Shown: positions 7,632 to 14,672 of the stretch, piece by piece | Numbering within the stretch: position 1 is the first letter of the stretch | How the letters are laid out: each line of letters begins with the position of its first letter | Assembly (NCBI GenBank): GCA_018054005.1 | Contig: JAGPKI010000024.1 | Coordinates: 1 to 14,932 of the forward strand | DNA length: 14,932 nucleotides | Direction: 5' to 3' | From: Caldisericia bacterium | Lineage (GTDB): Bacteria > Caldisericota > Caldisericia > UBA6126 > JAGPKI01 | Translations under genes and position numbers: made by a program | The notes under the pieces: model-generated | Database searches by the model: none | What the model was told of the DNA's origin: nothing | The model's input: only the letters and a program-made list of their open reading frames with translations

Positions 7632-7645
7632 AAGTTAATTAACTT
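7632..7645. other. 14-bp perfect palindrome between lon and rodZ-like gene
   Basis: AAGTTAATTAACTT is its own reverse complement. It lies just after the lon stop and about 10 bases upstream of the -35 box of the next promoter. It could be a weak hairpin or a protein-binding site. Palindromes of this length do occur by chance in DNA this AT-rich. Confidence 0.35.
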
Positions 7646-7655
7646 TATGTAAATT

Positions 7656-7683
7656 TTGAAATACTCTAAATTTAATGTAAAAT
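7656..7683 (+). promoter_or_regulatory. Leaderless promoter of the rodZ-like gene
   Basis: TTGAAA (7656-7661) and TAAAAT (7678-7683) are 16 bases apart. The -10 box ends only seven bases before the ATG at 7691, so transcription should start at or within a base of the A of ATG. No Shine-Dalgarno is present, as expected for a leaderless mRNA. Confidence 0.6.
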
Positions 7684-7690
7684 TATATAT

Positions 7691-8527
7691 ATGGAAACAA
7701 TAGGTGATATACTTAGAAATAAAAGATTAGAAAAAGGTTTAACATTAGAAGATGTTTCGAATCTTGTTAAAATAAGAAAAAAATATTTGGAAGCATTAGA
7801 GAGTGGTAATTATAATGAAATTCCTGGAACAGTTTATGCTAAAAGTTTTTTAAAAATATACGCTGATTTTCTCGGACTCGACAGGTTTTATATTTTAAAG
7901 AGATATCAAAGTGAAATAATGCCAGAACAAAATATTGTTATTCCTCCTACATATTATATGCCTATTAATAATCAAAAATCAAAGAGAGCTTCACGAACAA
8001 AATTATTTCTTTATATCATTGCTACAATTATAGGAATAGTTTTAATTGTATGGGGAATTAATAGTTTGAGGAGTAGTGATACAACTTCTAATATAATAGA
8101 TGAAAAAATAATTGAAAATCCGTTACCAAATAATCAAATTGAACCTCCTGAAATAGAAGTACCTATCGAAGAAATAATTGTAACTCCACCAAAACCTCAA
8201 AAAATAACACATAACTTTGATAAATTAGCTTTAAAAATTGATAGCAATGCATATAGTTGGATTAGTAAGACTATAGATGGCAAAAATACCACTTCATATA
8301 CAATGCTTCCAAATAAAAGCGAATCCTTTGATGCTCGGAAAAGCGTTAATCTTAGAATTGGCAATGCTAGTGGAATAAAGATTAACGTTAATGGTTTTGA
8401 CCTTGGCAACTTAGGCAAATCTGGTGAAGTTATTGATTTAAGGATTACGCTTAATTCAAAAGAATCCATAGAAGTCGAAATTAAAAGAGGAAATGGAAGC
8501 ATTGAGAAAAAAATACTCAAAGACTAA
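7691..8527 (+). CDS. rodZ: RodZ-like cell-shape protein: HTH domain, membrane segment, DUF4115-type domain
   Basis: RodZ links the MreB cytoskeleton to the cell envelope and affects rod shape. The 278-residue protein has the family architecture. A Xre-type helix-turn-helix domain at about 4-65 carries the characteristic ESGNYNEIPGTVYAKSFLK and YADFLGLD stretches. A basic linker (KSKRASRTK, 96-104) precedes one hydrophobic segment at about 105-126, followed by a Pro- and Glu-rich linker (about 135-172). The C-terminal beta-rich domain runs from about 175 to the end. Topology should be HTH inside and C-terminus outside. No MreB is encoded in the window. The gene has its own promoter and probably a leaderless mRNA. 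It overlaps the start of rimO by up to 35 bases, so it probably heads the rimO-recX transcript. Confidence 0.85.
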   Translation: METIGDILRNKRLEKGLTLEDVSNLVKIRKKYLEALESGNYNEIPGTVYAKSFLKIYADFLGLDRFYILKRYQSEIMPEQNIVIPPTYYMPINNQKSKRASRTKLFLYIIATIIGIVLIVWGINSLRSSDTTSNIIDEKIIENPLPNNQIEPPEIEVPIEEIIVTPPKPQKITHNFDKLALKIDSNAYSWISKTIDGKNTTSYTMLPNKSESFDARKSVNLRIGNASGIKINVNGFDLGNLGKSGEVIDLRITLNSKESIEVEIKRGNGSIEKKILKD

Positions 8528-9836
8528 TAATAAATCTGTATCTGTAATAAGTTTAGGTTGTCCTAAAAACTTAGTTAGTTCTGAAAACCTATGCGGATAC
8601 TTTATAGAAAACGGATATACTTTAACAAATCTATTTACCTCATCACAACCTATTGATATTGTTTTAATTAATACTTGTTCATTTATTAAAAGTGCTCGAA
8701 GAGAGGCAATAAATACAATAAAAAAAGTTCTTGAGTATAAAGATAAAGGAATGTGTAAAAAAGTTGTAGTGACTGGTTGTTATGCGCAGAGATTTGCCAC
8801 TGAGCTTAGAGAAAAAGTACCTGATGTAGATTTTATTAATTCTAATGAGTCTTTTGTTGACTTGTCAAATTTTCTAAATAATAAAAATGAATCTTGTTAT
8901 AAAAGAATACCTTCAACTAATTACTATGCTTACTTAAAAATTGCCGATGGATGCGATAGGAATTGCTCTTTTTGCCTAATTCCTTCGATAAAAGGAAGAT
9001 ATAAAAGTAGATCAATAACATCTATTCTTGATGAAGCTTCTATGCTTGTTTCTGAATATGGAATTAAAGAACTGATTCTCATAGCTCAAGATACTGAAAG
9101 TTATGGTAAAGACATATCACTTAAAAATGGACTTGTAGAGATAACTAAAAAATTATCAAAAATTAGAGACCTAAAGTGGATTAGAATAATGTATCTTTAT
9201 CCAACCGATAATTTAGAATTTTTTAGAAATTTATTATCAATTGATAAAGTTGTTAGTTATCTTGATATACCTCTTCAACATTGTTCAGCTAAGATATTAA
9301 AAAGAATGAATAGACCTACTAATGTTCTAAGCTTTACTGATAATTTAATGAAATTAAGAAGTGAATTTAAAAATCTTGCAATTAGGTCAACATTTATTGT
9401 CGGTTTTCCAGGAGAAGATGAGACAGCTTTCAATGAACTTATTGATTTTTTAATGACTTATAAGCTTGATAGAGTTGGATTTTTTGCTTATTCAAATGAA
9501 AAGTTTACTAATGCATACTCTTTAACTGATCAAGTTAATAGTATGATAAAACAGGAAAGGTTAAAAATAGCTTATAAAACACAAAAAGATATATCCGATA
9601 AAATTAGGAAAAGGTTTGTTGGAAAAACAATAAATGTTTTAATTGAGAACTTTTTAGATAAAGAAGGTTATGCTTTTGGAAGAACCGAACGTGATGCCCC
9701 TGATATTGATGAAGGAATAATAGTTAAGGGAGATACAGAATATCTAAAGAAGAATGTTGGAAAAATCATAAAAGCAAAAATAACTAACTCAATTGATTAT
9801 AATCTTATAAGTGAAAGCGTAACAATAAGTAAATAA
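8493..9836 (+). CDS. rimO: Ribosomal protein S12 methylthiotransferase RimO
   Basis: RimO is a radical-SAM enzyme that adds a methylthio group to a conserved aspartate of ribosomal protein S12. Its N-terminal domain carries the three auxiliary [4Fe-4S] ligands: Cys23 in ISLGCPKN (a RimO-type signature), Cys62 in NTCSF and Cys96 in TGCYAQR. The radical-SAM site is Cys154, Cys158 and Cys161 (CxxxCxxC) in DGCDRNCSFC. A TRAM domain follows at about 375-440. The 447-residue length is normal. The start is uncertain: AGAGG (8486-8490) is only two bases before ATG 8493 but 11 before an in-frame TTG at 8502. The gene begins within the 3' end of the rodZ-like gene, and pncC follows its TAA without a gap. 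MiaB, at the right edge, is a paralogue; the SLGCPKN motif distinguishes RimO. Confidence 0.94.
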   Translation: MEALRKKYSKTNNKSVSVISLGCPKNLVSSENLCGYFIENGYTLTNLFTSSQPIDIVLINTCSFIKSARREAINTIKKVLEYKDKGMCKKVVVTGCYAQRFATELREKVPDVDFINSNESFVDLSNFLNNKNESCYKRIPSTNYYAYLKIADGCDRNCSFCLIPSIKGRYKSRSITSILDEASMLVSEYGIKELILIAQDTESYGKDISLKNGLVEITKKLSKIRDLKWIRIMYLYPTDNLEFFRNLLSIDKVVSYLDIPLQHCSAKILKRMNRPTNVLSFTDNLMKLRSEFKNLAIRSTFIVGFPGEDETAFNELIDFLMTYKLDRVGFFAYSNEKFTNAYSLTDQVNSMIKQERLKIAYKTQKDISDKIRKRFVGKTINVLIENFLDKEGYAFGRTERDAPDIDEGIIVKGDTEYLKKNVGKIIKAKITNSIDYNLISESVTISK

Positions 9837-10313
9837 ATGTATAATAATTTAGAAAAATTAACCATACTTTTGAGAGAAAAAAAACTTACATTAGGTATTG
9901 CTGAATCCTGTACAGGAGGGTTATTGTCTGCAGCATTAACTGAACTTCCTAAAAGCTCTGAATACCTAAGAGAAGGATTGGTAACATACAGTATTGATAG
10001 TAAGATTTTAAGGCTTGGAATAAGTAAAGAATCAATTGCTGAATATGGTGTAGTATCGGAATATGTTGCGAAAGCAATGGCAGAACAGGTTAGAAAATTC
10101 CTCGATAATGATATTGGTATAGGAATTACTGGAAATGCAGGCCCCACAGTTAATCAAGCAGGCACACCTGTTGGACTTGTTTACATTGGACTATCAACTA
10201 AATTTTTTACTGAATGTCACTCGTACAATTTTAAAGGTAACCGAACAGAAATAAGAAATAAAGCTGTCGTTGAAGCAATAAATGTGCTTTTAGATTCTTT
10301 GGAGAGGCTTTAA
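9837..10313 (+). CDS. pncC: Nicotinamide-nucleotide amidase (stand-alone CinA C-terminal domain)
   Basis: PncC deamidates nicotinamide mononucleotide to nicotinate mononucleotide, recycling pyridine nucleotides. The 158-residue protein consists only of the CinA C-terminal domain. It shows IAESCTGG at 21-28 with probable catalytic Ser24, VTYSIDSK near 49-56, and GNAGP followed by TPVGLVYIGL. The loop after AGP reads TVNQAGTPVG rather than the common GGTxxKPVG, a variation in a flexible loop. The N-terminal CinA domain (COG1058, ADP-ribose pyrophosphatase) is absent, and there is no room for it upstream because rimO ends one base before the ATG. No Shine-Dalgarno is evident, so translation probably depends on ribosomes finishing rimO. 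A cinA gene upstream of thpR and recA is a recurrent arrangement in several bacterial lineages. Confidence 0.88.
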   Translation: MYNNLEKLTILLREKKLTLGIAESCTGGLLSAALTELPKSSEYLREGLVTYSIDSKILRLGISKESIAEYGVVSEYVAKAMAEQVRKFLDNDIGIGITGNAGPTVNQAGTPVGLVYIGLSTKFFTECHSYNFKGNRTEIRNKAVVEAINVLLDSLERL

Positions 10314-10316
10314 AGT

Positions 10317-10856
10317 ATGAGATTATTTCTTGCTATACCATTGAGTATAAATGCAAAAGAATCGATTTTAAATTCATATAATGAATTAATTGGAAAAATA
10401 AATGCAAAGTGGGTTGCAAAAGAGAATCTTCATATAACATTAAAATTTTTAGGAAATGTGGAGAAGGATATAGTTAAAGAAATAGAAGAAAACATGGATG
10501 ATGTTAGAGAAAAACATAAAAAATGTGTATTTACTATTACCGATTTGGGAGCTTTTCCATCACTAAAGCTCATAAGGGTTCTTTTTTACAAGATAGTGCC
10601 ACCAGAACCATTTATTGATTTATCAAGAGACATAGATTCGTCCTTAGAAAAGTTTAATTTTAAGAAGGAAGAAGAATTTTTCCCACATATAACTATAGCA
10701 AGATTAAAAATACCTATTAGAAATTTAGATTTAGAATTTAATAAAAGTATCAACTTAACCGAAACAGCTGATAGATTTAATTTGATGGAGTCAGTACTTA
10801 ATCCATCAGGTCCTGTTTATTCAGTTATTAGAGAGTTTAAATTGAAAGGAGTTTAG
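10317..10856 (+). CDS. thpR: RNA 2',3'-cyclic phosphodiesterase (2H family, LigT)
   Basis: ThpR belongs to the 2H phosphoesterases, which open 2',3'-cyclic phosphates at RNA ends to 2'-phosphates; E. coli LigT also joins tRNA halves with 2'-5' bonds in vitro. The 179-residue protein has both catalytic HxT motifs: His39-x-Thr41 in ENLHITLKFLG and His124-x-Thr126 in FFPHITIARL. Length is normal. GGAGAGG (10301-10307) lies nine bases before the ATG, inside the end of pncC, with only three bases between the genes. The cinA-ligT-recA order is known from other bacteria, although its reason is not established. Confidence 0.93.
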   Translation: MRLFLAIPLSINAKESILNSYNELIGKINAKWVAKENLHITLKFLGNVEKDIVKEIEENMDDVREKHKKCVFTITDLGAFPSLKLIRVLFYKIVPPEPFIDLSRDIDSSLEKFNFKKEEEFFPHITIARLKIPIRNLDLEFNKSINLTETADRFNLMESVLNPSGPVYSVIREFKLKGV

Positions 10857-10863
10857 AAACAAA

Positions 10864-11883
10864 ATGGATGAGAAAGAAAAAGCTCTTGAATCCGCAATGA
10901 TGCAGGTAACAAGGGAATATGGCAAAGGTTCAGTTATGAAACTTGGAGGATCATATACTAGATTGGAAGAAGATATACTGCCTTCCGGTATACTTTCCCT
11001 AGACGTTGCTCTGGGAATAGGAGGATTTCCTCGTGGAAGAATTATAGAAGTTTATGGTTCTGAAGGATCTGGTAAAAGCACTATTGCGCTTCACACTATT
11101 GCAGAGGTTCAAAAAAAGGGTGGTAAAGCTGTTTATATTGATGCAGAACATGCTTTAGATCCATCTTACGTAGCAACCTTAGGAGTAGATTTAACTGATC
11201 TGGTTATATCACAACCTGATTATGGTGAGCAAGCATTGGAAATTGCTGAAATACTAATTCGTAGTGGAGCAGTTGATTTAATAGTTATTGATTCTGTCGC
11301 TGCTTTGGTTCCAAAAGCAGAATTAGACGGCAATATGGGCGATGCCCAAATGGGTTTACAGGCGCGATTAATGTCTCAAGCATTAAGAAAACTTACAGCA
11401 GTATTAAACAAATCAAAATGTTCCGCAATTTTTATAAATCAACTTAGAGAGAAAATTGGTATTATGTTTGGCAATCCTGAGACAACCACAGGAGGAAGAG
11501 CATTAAAGTTTTATTCTTCTGTTAGGGTAGAAGTAAGGCGAGGAGAACTTTTAAAGAATGGAGAAGTAACGGTTGGTCAGGAAGTGAGAGCAAAAGTAGT
11601 AAAAAATAAAGTTGCTCCACCATATAAATCTGCAACTTTTGACCTTATCTATGGTAAGGGTGTATCTCATGTTAGTTCAGTTGTAGCTTTGGCTCTTGAA
11701 CAAAACATTATAAATAAAAGTGGATCATGGTACTCTTATGGAGATAATAAAATTGGACAAGGTGTGGATAATGTAAAAAAATTTCTTGAAGAGAATCAAA
11801 GTTTGCTTAAAGAAATTGAAAACAAAGTAAGACAGAGTTTTAATCTTATTGTATCTGAAAACAATGAAAAAAGTAGAAAATGA
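10864..11883 (+). CDS. recA: Recombinase RecA
   Basis: RecA forms filaments on single-stranded DNA, catalyses strand exchange and stimulates LexA self-cleavage where present. The 339-residue protein contains Walker A at 65-73, catalytic Glu95 in YIDAEHALDP, Walker B ending in Asp143 (LIVIDS), and the DNA-binding loop L2 at about 201-217 (MFGNPETTTGG). The Walker A reads GSEGSGKST instead of the near-universal GPESSGKTT; it still has the GxxxxGK[ST] core. The C-terminus ends in NNEKSRK and lacks the long acidic tail of proteobacterial RecA. A GGAG site is 12 bases before the ATG. I saw no obvious SOS box upstream, and expression probably comes from the upstream operon promoter. Confidence 0.97.
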   Translation: MDEKEKALESAMMQVTREYGKGSVMKLGGSYTRLEEDILPSGILSLDVALGIGGFPRGRIIEVYGSEGSGKSTIALHTIAEVQKKGGKAVYIDAEHALDPSYVATLGVDLTDLVISQPDYGEQALEIAEILIRSGAVDLIVIDSVAALVPKAELDGNMGDAQMGLQARLMSQALRKLTAVLNKSKCSAIFINQLREKIGIMFGNPETTTGGRALKFYSSVRVEVRRGELLKNGEVTVGQEVRAKVVKNKVAPPYKSATFDLIYGKGVSHVSSVVALALEQNIINKSGSWYSYGDNKIGQGVDNVKKFLEENQSLLKEIENKVRQSFNLIVSENNEKSRK

Positions 11884-12286
11884 TGCATTTAAAATTGCAC
11901 TAAATTTAATCAGTAGGAGACCTTATTTTAGCTTTGAACTTTCTAAGAAACTTATAGATAAAGGTTTTAATCAAAACGAAGTTAATGATACTATAAATAG
12001 ACTTATTAAATCTTTACTTATATCCGACGAGGAAAGATTTAAAGAACTAATTAATTATTATCAAAATGTTAGAAAATTTGGCATTAATAGAATTAAATAT
12101 GAGCTTTTTAAAAGAGGGGCGGAAAGAGAACTTATTGATGATATGATTGAAAAATATTATTCATTTGAAGCTCATAATAAAATCCAAAATGAACTAATAG
12201 AAAAAAAGAAAGGAGAATTAATAAATGAAGAACAATATAAAGCAAAACAAAAAATATATACATATCTTAAGAGAAGAGGATTTTAA
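11864..12286 (+). CDS. recX: Regulatory protein RecX
   Basis: RecX binds RecA filaments and modulates recombinase activity. The protein is small (140 residues from this start), basic and all-helical, with three-helix repeats typical of the family. Recognisable pieces are ALNLISRRPYFSFELSKKL near the N-terminus, FNQNEVNDTINRL, and KFGINRIKYELFKRG in the middle repeat. The C-terminal KIYTYLKRRGF resembles the usual family end (xxxYLxRRGF). ATG 11864 is chosen; a TTG five codons earlier (11849) is possible but adds nothing conserved. The start lies within the last 20 bases of recA, indicating coupling, and immediate placement after recA supports the assignment. Confidence 0.88.
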   Translation: MKKVENDAFKIALNLISRRPYFSFELSKKLIDKGFNQNEVNDTINRLIKSLLISDEERFKELINYYQNVRKFGINRIKYELFKRGAERELIDDMIEKYYSFEAHNKIQNELIEKKKGELINEEQYKAKQKIYTYLKRRGF

Positions 12287-12293
12287 GAATCCT
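12277..12293 (+). other. Hairpin over the recX stop codon
   Basis: AGGATT (12277-12282) and AATCCT (12288-12293) form a 6-bp stem with a 5-base loop covering the last codons and stop of recX. It has no T-run after it, so it is at best a weak terminator or an RNA-processing or stability element. Confidence 0.35.
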
Positions 12294-12295
12294 AT

Positions 12296-12312
12296 CTTGT
12301 TAACTTAACAAG
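12296..12312. other. 17-bp palindrome upstream of rny
   Basis: CTTGTTAACTTAACAAG has two perfect 8-base arms around one central base. It sits three bases after the recX-end hairpin and covers TTAACA, the best candidate -35 of rny. It shares GTTAA/TTAAC half-sites with the palindrome at 7632-7645. It may be an operator or a second stem of a tandem hairpin. Confidence 0.4.
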
Positions 12313-12331
12313 CAATTTAAATAGTTAATAT
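12305..12331 (+). promoter_or_regulatory. Possible weak promoter of rny-ymdB-miaB
   Basis: TTAACA (12305-12310) and TAATAT (12326-12331) are separated by 15 bases, shorter than ideal. A start near 12338 would leave a 15-base leader with the AGGAGG at 12340-12345. The evidence is weak, and read-through from recX is equally possible. Confidence 0.3.
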
Positions 12332-12352
12332 GGAAATTTAGGAGGTTTTAGA

Positions 12353-13882
12353 ATGAATATAATTATTCCAATATTAATGCTAATAGTAGGTATTTTAGCA
12401 GGATACTTTATAAGAATTTATATAAATGAAGGTGGCATAAAAGCTTCCAAAGAAAAAGCTAACAAAATAATTCAAGAGGCAAAGGAATCTGCTGAAAGAG
12501 AAAAGAAAGAAATTCTCCTTCAAGCTAAAGACGAAGCAATAAAAATTAAAGCAGAGAACGAATTAGAATATAGAGATAAGCAATCGAGATTACAGAAATT
12601 AGAAAAGAGAGTGGCTTTCAAAGAAGAAGAACTTGAAAGAAAGAATGAGCAATTAGAAAAAAGGTCAAAAAATATTACAATAAAAGAAAATGAATTAAAT
12701 AGACTCAGAGATACTTTAACAAGACAAATTGCAGAGCAACGATTAGAACTTCAAAGAGTAGCTAATTTGACAGAGGAACAGGCAAAAGAAATCCTTCTAA
12801 ATAAGGTTGAATCAGAAATACAATACGAAATAGCAGGAAAAATTAAAAATTTAGAAGAACAATTTAAATTAGAAGCAGATAAGAAAGCAAGAGAAATAAT
12901 AACTTCTGCTATTCAAAGAGTCGCAGCAGAACAAACCCAGGAAGCTACAATATCTGTTGTTCCGCTTCCAAATGATGACATTAAAGGAAAAATTATTGGT
13001 AGAGAAGGTAGAAATATAAGAATTTTTGAAAGCTTAACTGGAGTAGACCTTTTAATTGATGATACTCCAGAAGTTGTAACAATATCTTCGTATGATCCAA
13101 TAAGACGCGAAATTGGTAGAATTGCTCTCGAGAAATTAATTCTTGATGGTCGTATTCATCCAGCAAGAATTGAAGAACTAGTAGAACAAGCTAAAAACGA
13201 AATTGAACAAACAATTATAACAGAAGGAGAAAATACTGTTCTTGAATTAGGAATTACTAATATTCATCCTGAACTTATAAAACTCTTAGGGAAACTTAAG
13301 TATAGAACAAGTTATTCTCAAAATATATTAGCTCATTCTAAAGAAGTTGCTGTTATTTCAGGGATAATGGCTTCTGAGTTAGGTGAAAATCCAATAAAAG
13401 CTAAAAGAGCAGGTTTATTGCATGATATTGGAAAGGCAATTGATCGAGAAACAGATGGTTCTCACTCACAATTAGGAGCCGAAATTCTTTCTAAATATGG
13501 TGAAGCAGAAGAAGTTGTAAATGCAGCTGAATCGCATCATGGAGATGTTCCATCTACTTCAATTATATCATCAATTGTGCAGGCAGCTGATGCAATTTCT
13601 GCATCAAGGCCTGGTGCTCGAAAAGAAGAAGTTGAAGCTTATTTGAAAAGGATAGAATCATTAGAGAAAATATGTAATGATTTTAAAGGTGTTGAAAAAG
13701 CTTTTGCAGTACAAGCAGGTAGAGAGATAAGAATAATAGTAAAATCAACAGAAGTAGATGATGTAATGCTTGCTAAATTATCGTACGATATAGCTCATAG
13801 AATTGAAAATGAGATGGAATATCCGGGACAGGTTAAAGTAGTAGTGATAAGAGAAACAAGGGCTGTTTCTTATGCAAAATAA
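12353..13882 (+). CDS. rny: Ribonuclease Y, membrane-anchored endoribonuclease
   Basis: RNase Y starts bulk mRNA decay in many bacteria lacking RNase E. The 509-residue protein has the full family order. One N-terminal membrane segment lies at about 2-22. A long charged coiled coil at about 30-190 carries many Glu/Lys heptads. A KH RNA-binding domain follows with GREG at 216-219 within GKIIGREGRNI. The HD domain begins around HSKEVAVISG, and its metal-binding pair is His357-Asp358 in LLHDIGKA. Length matches the usual 510-520. A perfect AGGAGG (12340-12345) lies seven bases before the ATG. The 3' end overlaps ymdB by 11 bases; rny-ymdB is a common pair in Firmicutes and other bacteria. Confidence 0.97.
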   Translation: MNIIIPILMLIVGILAGYFIRIYINEGGIKASKEKANKIIQEAKESAEREKKEILLQAKDEAIKIKAENELEYRDKQSRLQKLEKRVAFKEEELERKNEQLEKRSKNITIKENELNRLRDTLTRQIAEQRLELQRVANLTEEQAKEILLNKVESEIQYEIAGKIKNLEEQFKLEADKKAREIITSAIQRVAAEQTQEATISVVPLPNDDIKGKIIGREGRNIRIFESLTGVDLLIDDTPEVVTISSYDPIRREIGRIALEKLILDGRIHPARIEELVEQAKNEIEQTIITEGENTVLELGITNIHPELIKLLGKLKYRTSYSQNILAHSKEVAVISGIMASELGENPIKAKRAGLLHDIGKAIDRETDGSHSQLGAEILSKYGEAEEVVNAAESHHGDVPSTSIISSIVQAADAISASRPGARKEEVEAYLKRIESLEKICNDFKGVEKAFAVQAGREIRIIVKSTEVDDVMLAKLSYDIAHRIENEMEYPGQVKVVVIRETRAVSYAK

Positions 13883-14672
13883 TACTATAAAAGTTTTATT
13901 TATTGGTGATATATTTGGTAGACCTGGAAGAGAAATTGTTAAAGATTTTTTAAGCTCAAATAGAGATAAATATGATGTAATCATTGCTAATTGCGAGAAT
14001 GCATCAAGCGGTAAAGGGTTAACTCCTAATAATTTAGAGGAGTTACTTTCCTTTGGAATAGATGCATTAACATCAGGAAATCATATATGGAGCAAGAAAG
14101 AAATAATACCGTATTTAAATAAAGATTATCCACTATTAAGACCATTGAATTATCCAAAAGATGCTCCTGGCAGAGGAAGCATAATATTCCCTACAAAAAA
14201 AAATGTAAAAATTGGGCTGATTAATCTTCAAGGTAGAGTATTTATGCAGGCAATAGATTGTCCATTTAGAGTTGGCTATGAAGAAATATTAAAACTAAAG
14301 CAAAGTACAAATATTATAATTGTTGATTTTCACGCTGAAGCCACTTCCGAAAAAGCTGCCCTTAGCTATTATTTAAACGGCTTAATTAGTGCTTTATTAG
14401 GGACACATACTCATGTACAAACGAATGATGCAATGATTCTCTCCAAAGGTTCAGCATATATAACAGATGTTGGAATGTGTGGACCTAATGAGTCAATTAT
14501 TGGAGTAGATATTGATACTATAATTGATACCTATCTTACAGGTGTTCCAAAAAGATTTGAAGTTGCTAAAAGTGATGTATTTCAATTAGACTATGTAGAA
14601 ATTGAAATTGATACAGAAAGCGGCAGAGCTTTATCAATTACGAATAAGCATGAATTATATAACCGAAAGTAA
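13872..14672 (+). CDS. ymdB: YmdB-family metallophosphoesterase (2',3'-cyclic nucleotide phosphodiesterase)
   Basis: Members of this family (TIGR00282) hydrolyse 2',3'-cyclic nucleotides; B. subtilis YmdB affects biofilm and motility decisions. The 266-residue protein has the dinuclear metal-site residues in order: Asp13 in GDIFGRPGR, Glu42 in NCENASSGKGL, Asn70-His71 in GNHIW, His154 in VDFHAEATSEK, and His179 and His181 in GTHTHVQT. Length is typical. The start overlaps the end of rny by 11 bases, and the 3' end overlaps miaB by 23 bases, so all three are probably translated from one mRNA. It is not the E. coli macrodomain protein also named YmdB. Confidence 0.93.
   Translation: MQNNTIKVLFIGDIFGRPGREIVKDFLSSNRDKYDVIIANCENASSGKGLTPNNLEELLSFGIDALTSGNHIWSKKEIIPYLNKDYPLLRPLNYPKDAPGRGSIIFPTKKNVKIGLINLQGRVFMQAIDCPFRVGYEEILKLKQSTNIIIVDFHAEATSEKAALSYYLNGLISALLGTHTHVQTNDAMILSKGSAYITDVGMCGPNESIIGVDIDTIIDTYLTGVPKRFEVAKSDVFQLDYVEIEIDTESGRALSITNKHELYNRK

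Noticed and set aside
7627..7655. Rho-independent terminator after lon
   Set aside because: The palindrome here gives only a 5-bp AT-rich stem with a 4-base loop and is not followed by a run of T.
9837..10313. Truncated cinA pseudogene
   Set aside because: The short protein is a complete amidase domain with its catalytic motif, and stand-alone PncC proteins of this length are normal.
10700..10863. SOS (LexA) box or separate promoter in front of recA
   Set aside because: I found neither a GAAC-N4-GTTC type box nor a convincing -35/-10 pair in the end of thpR.
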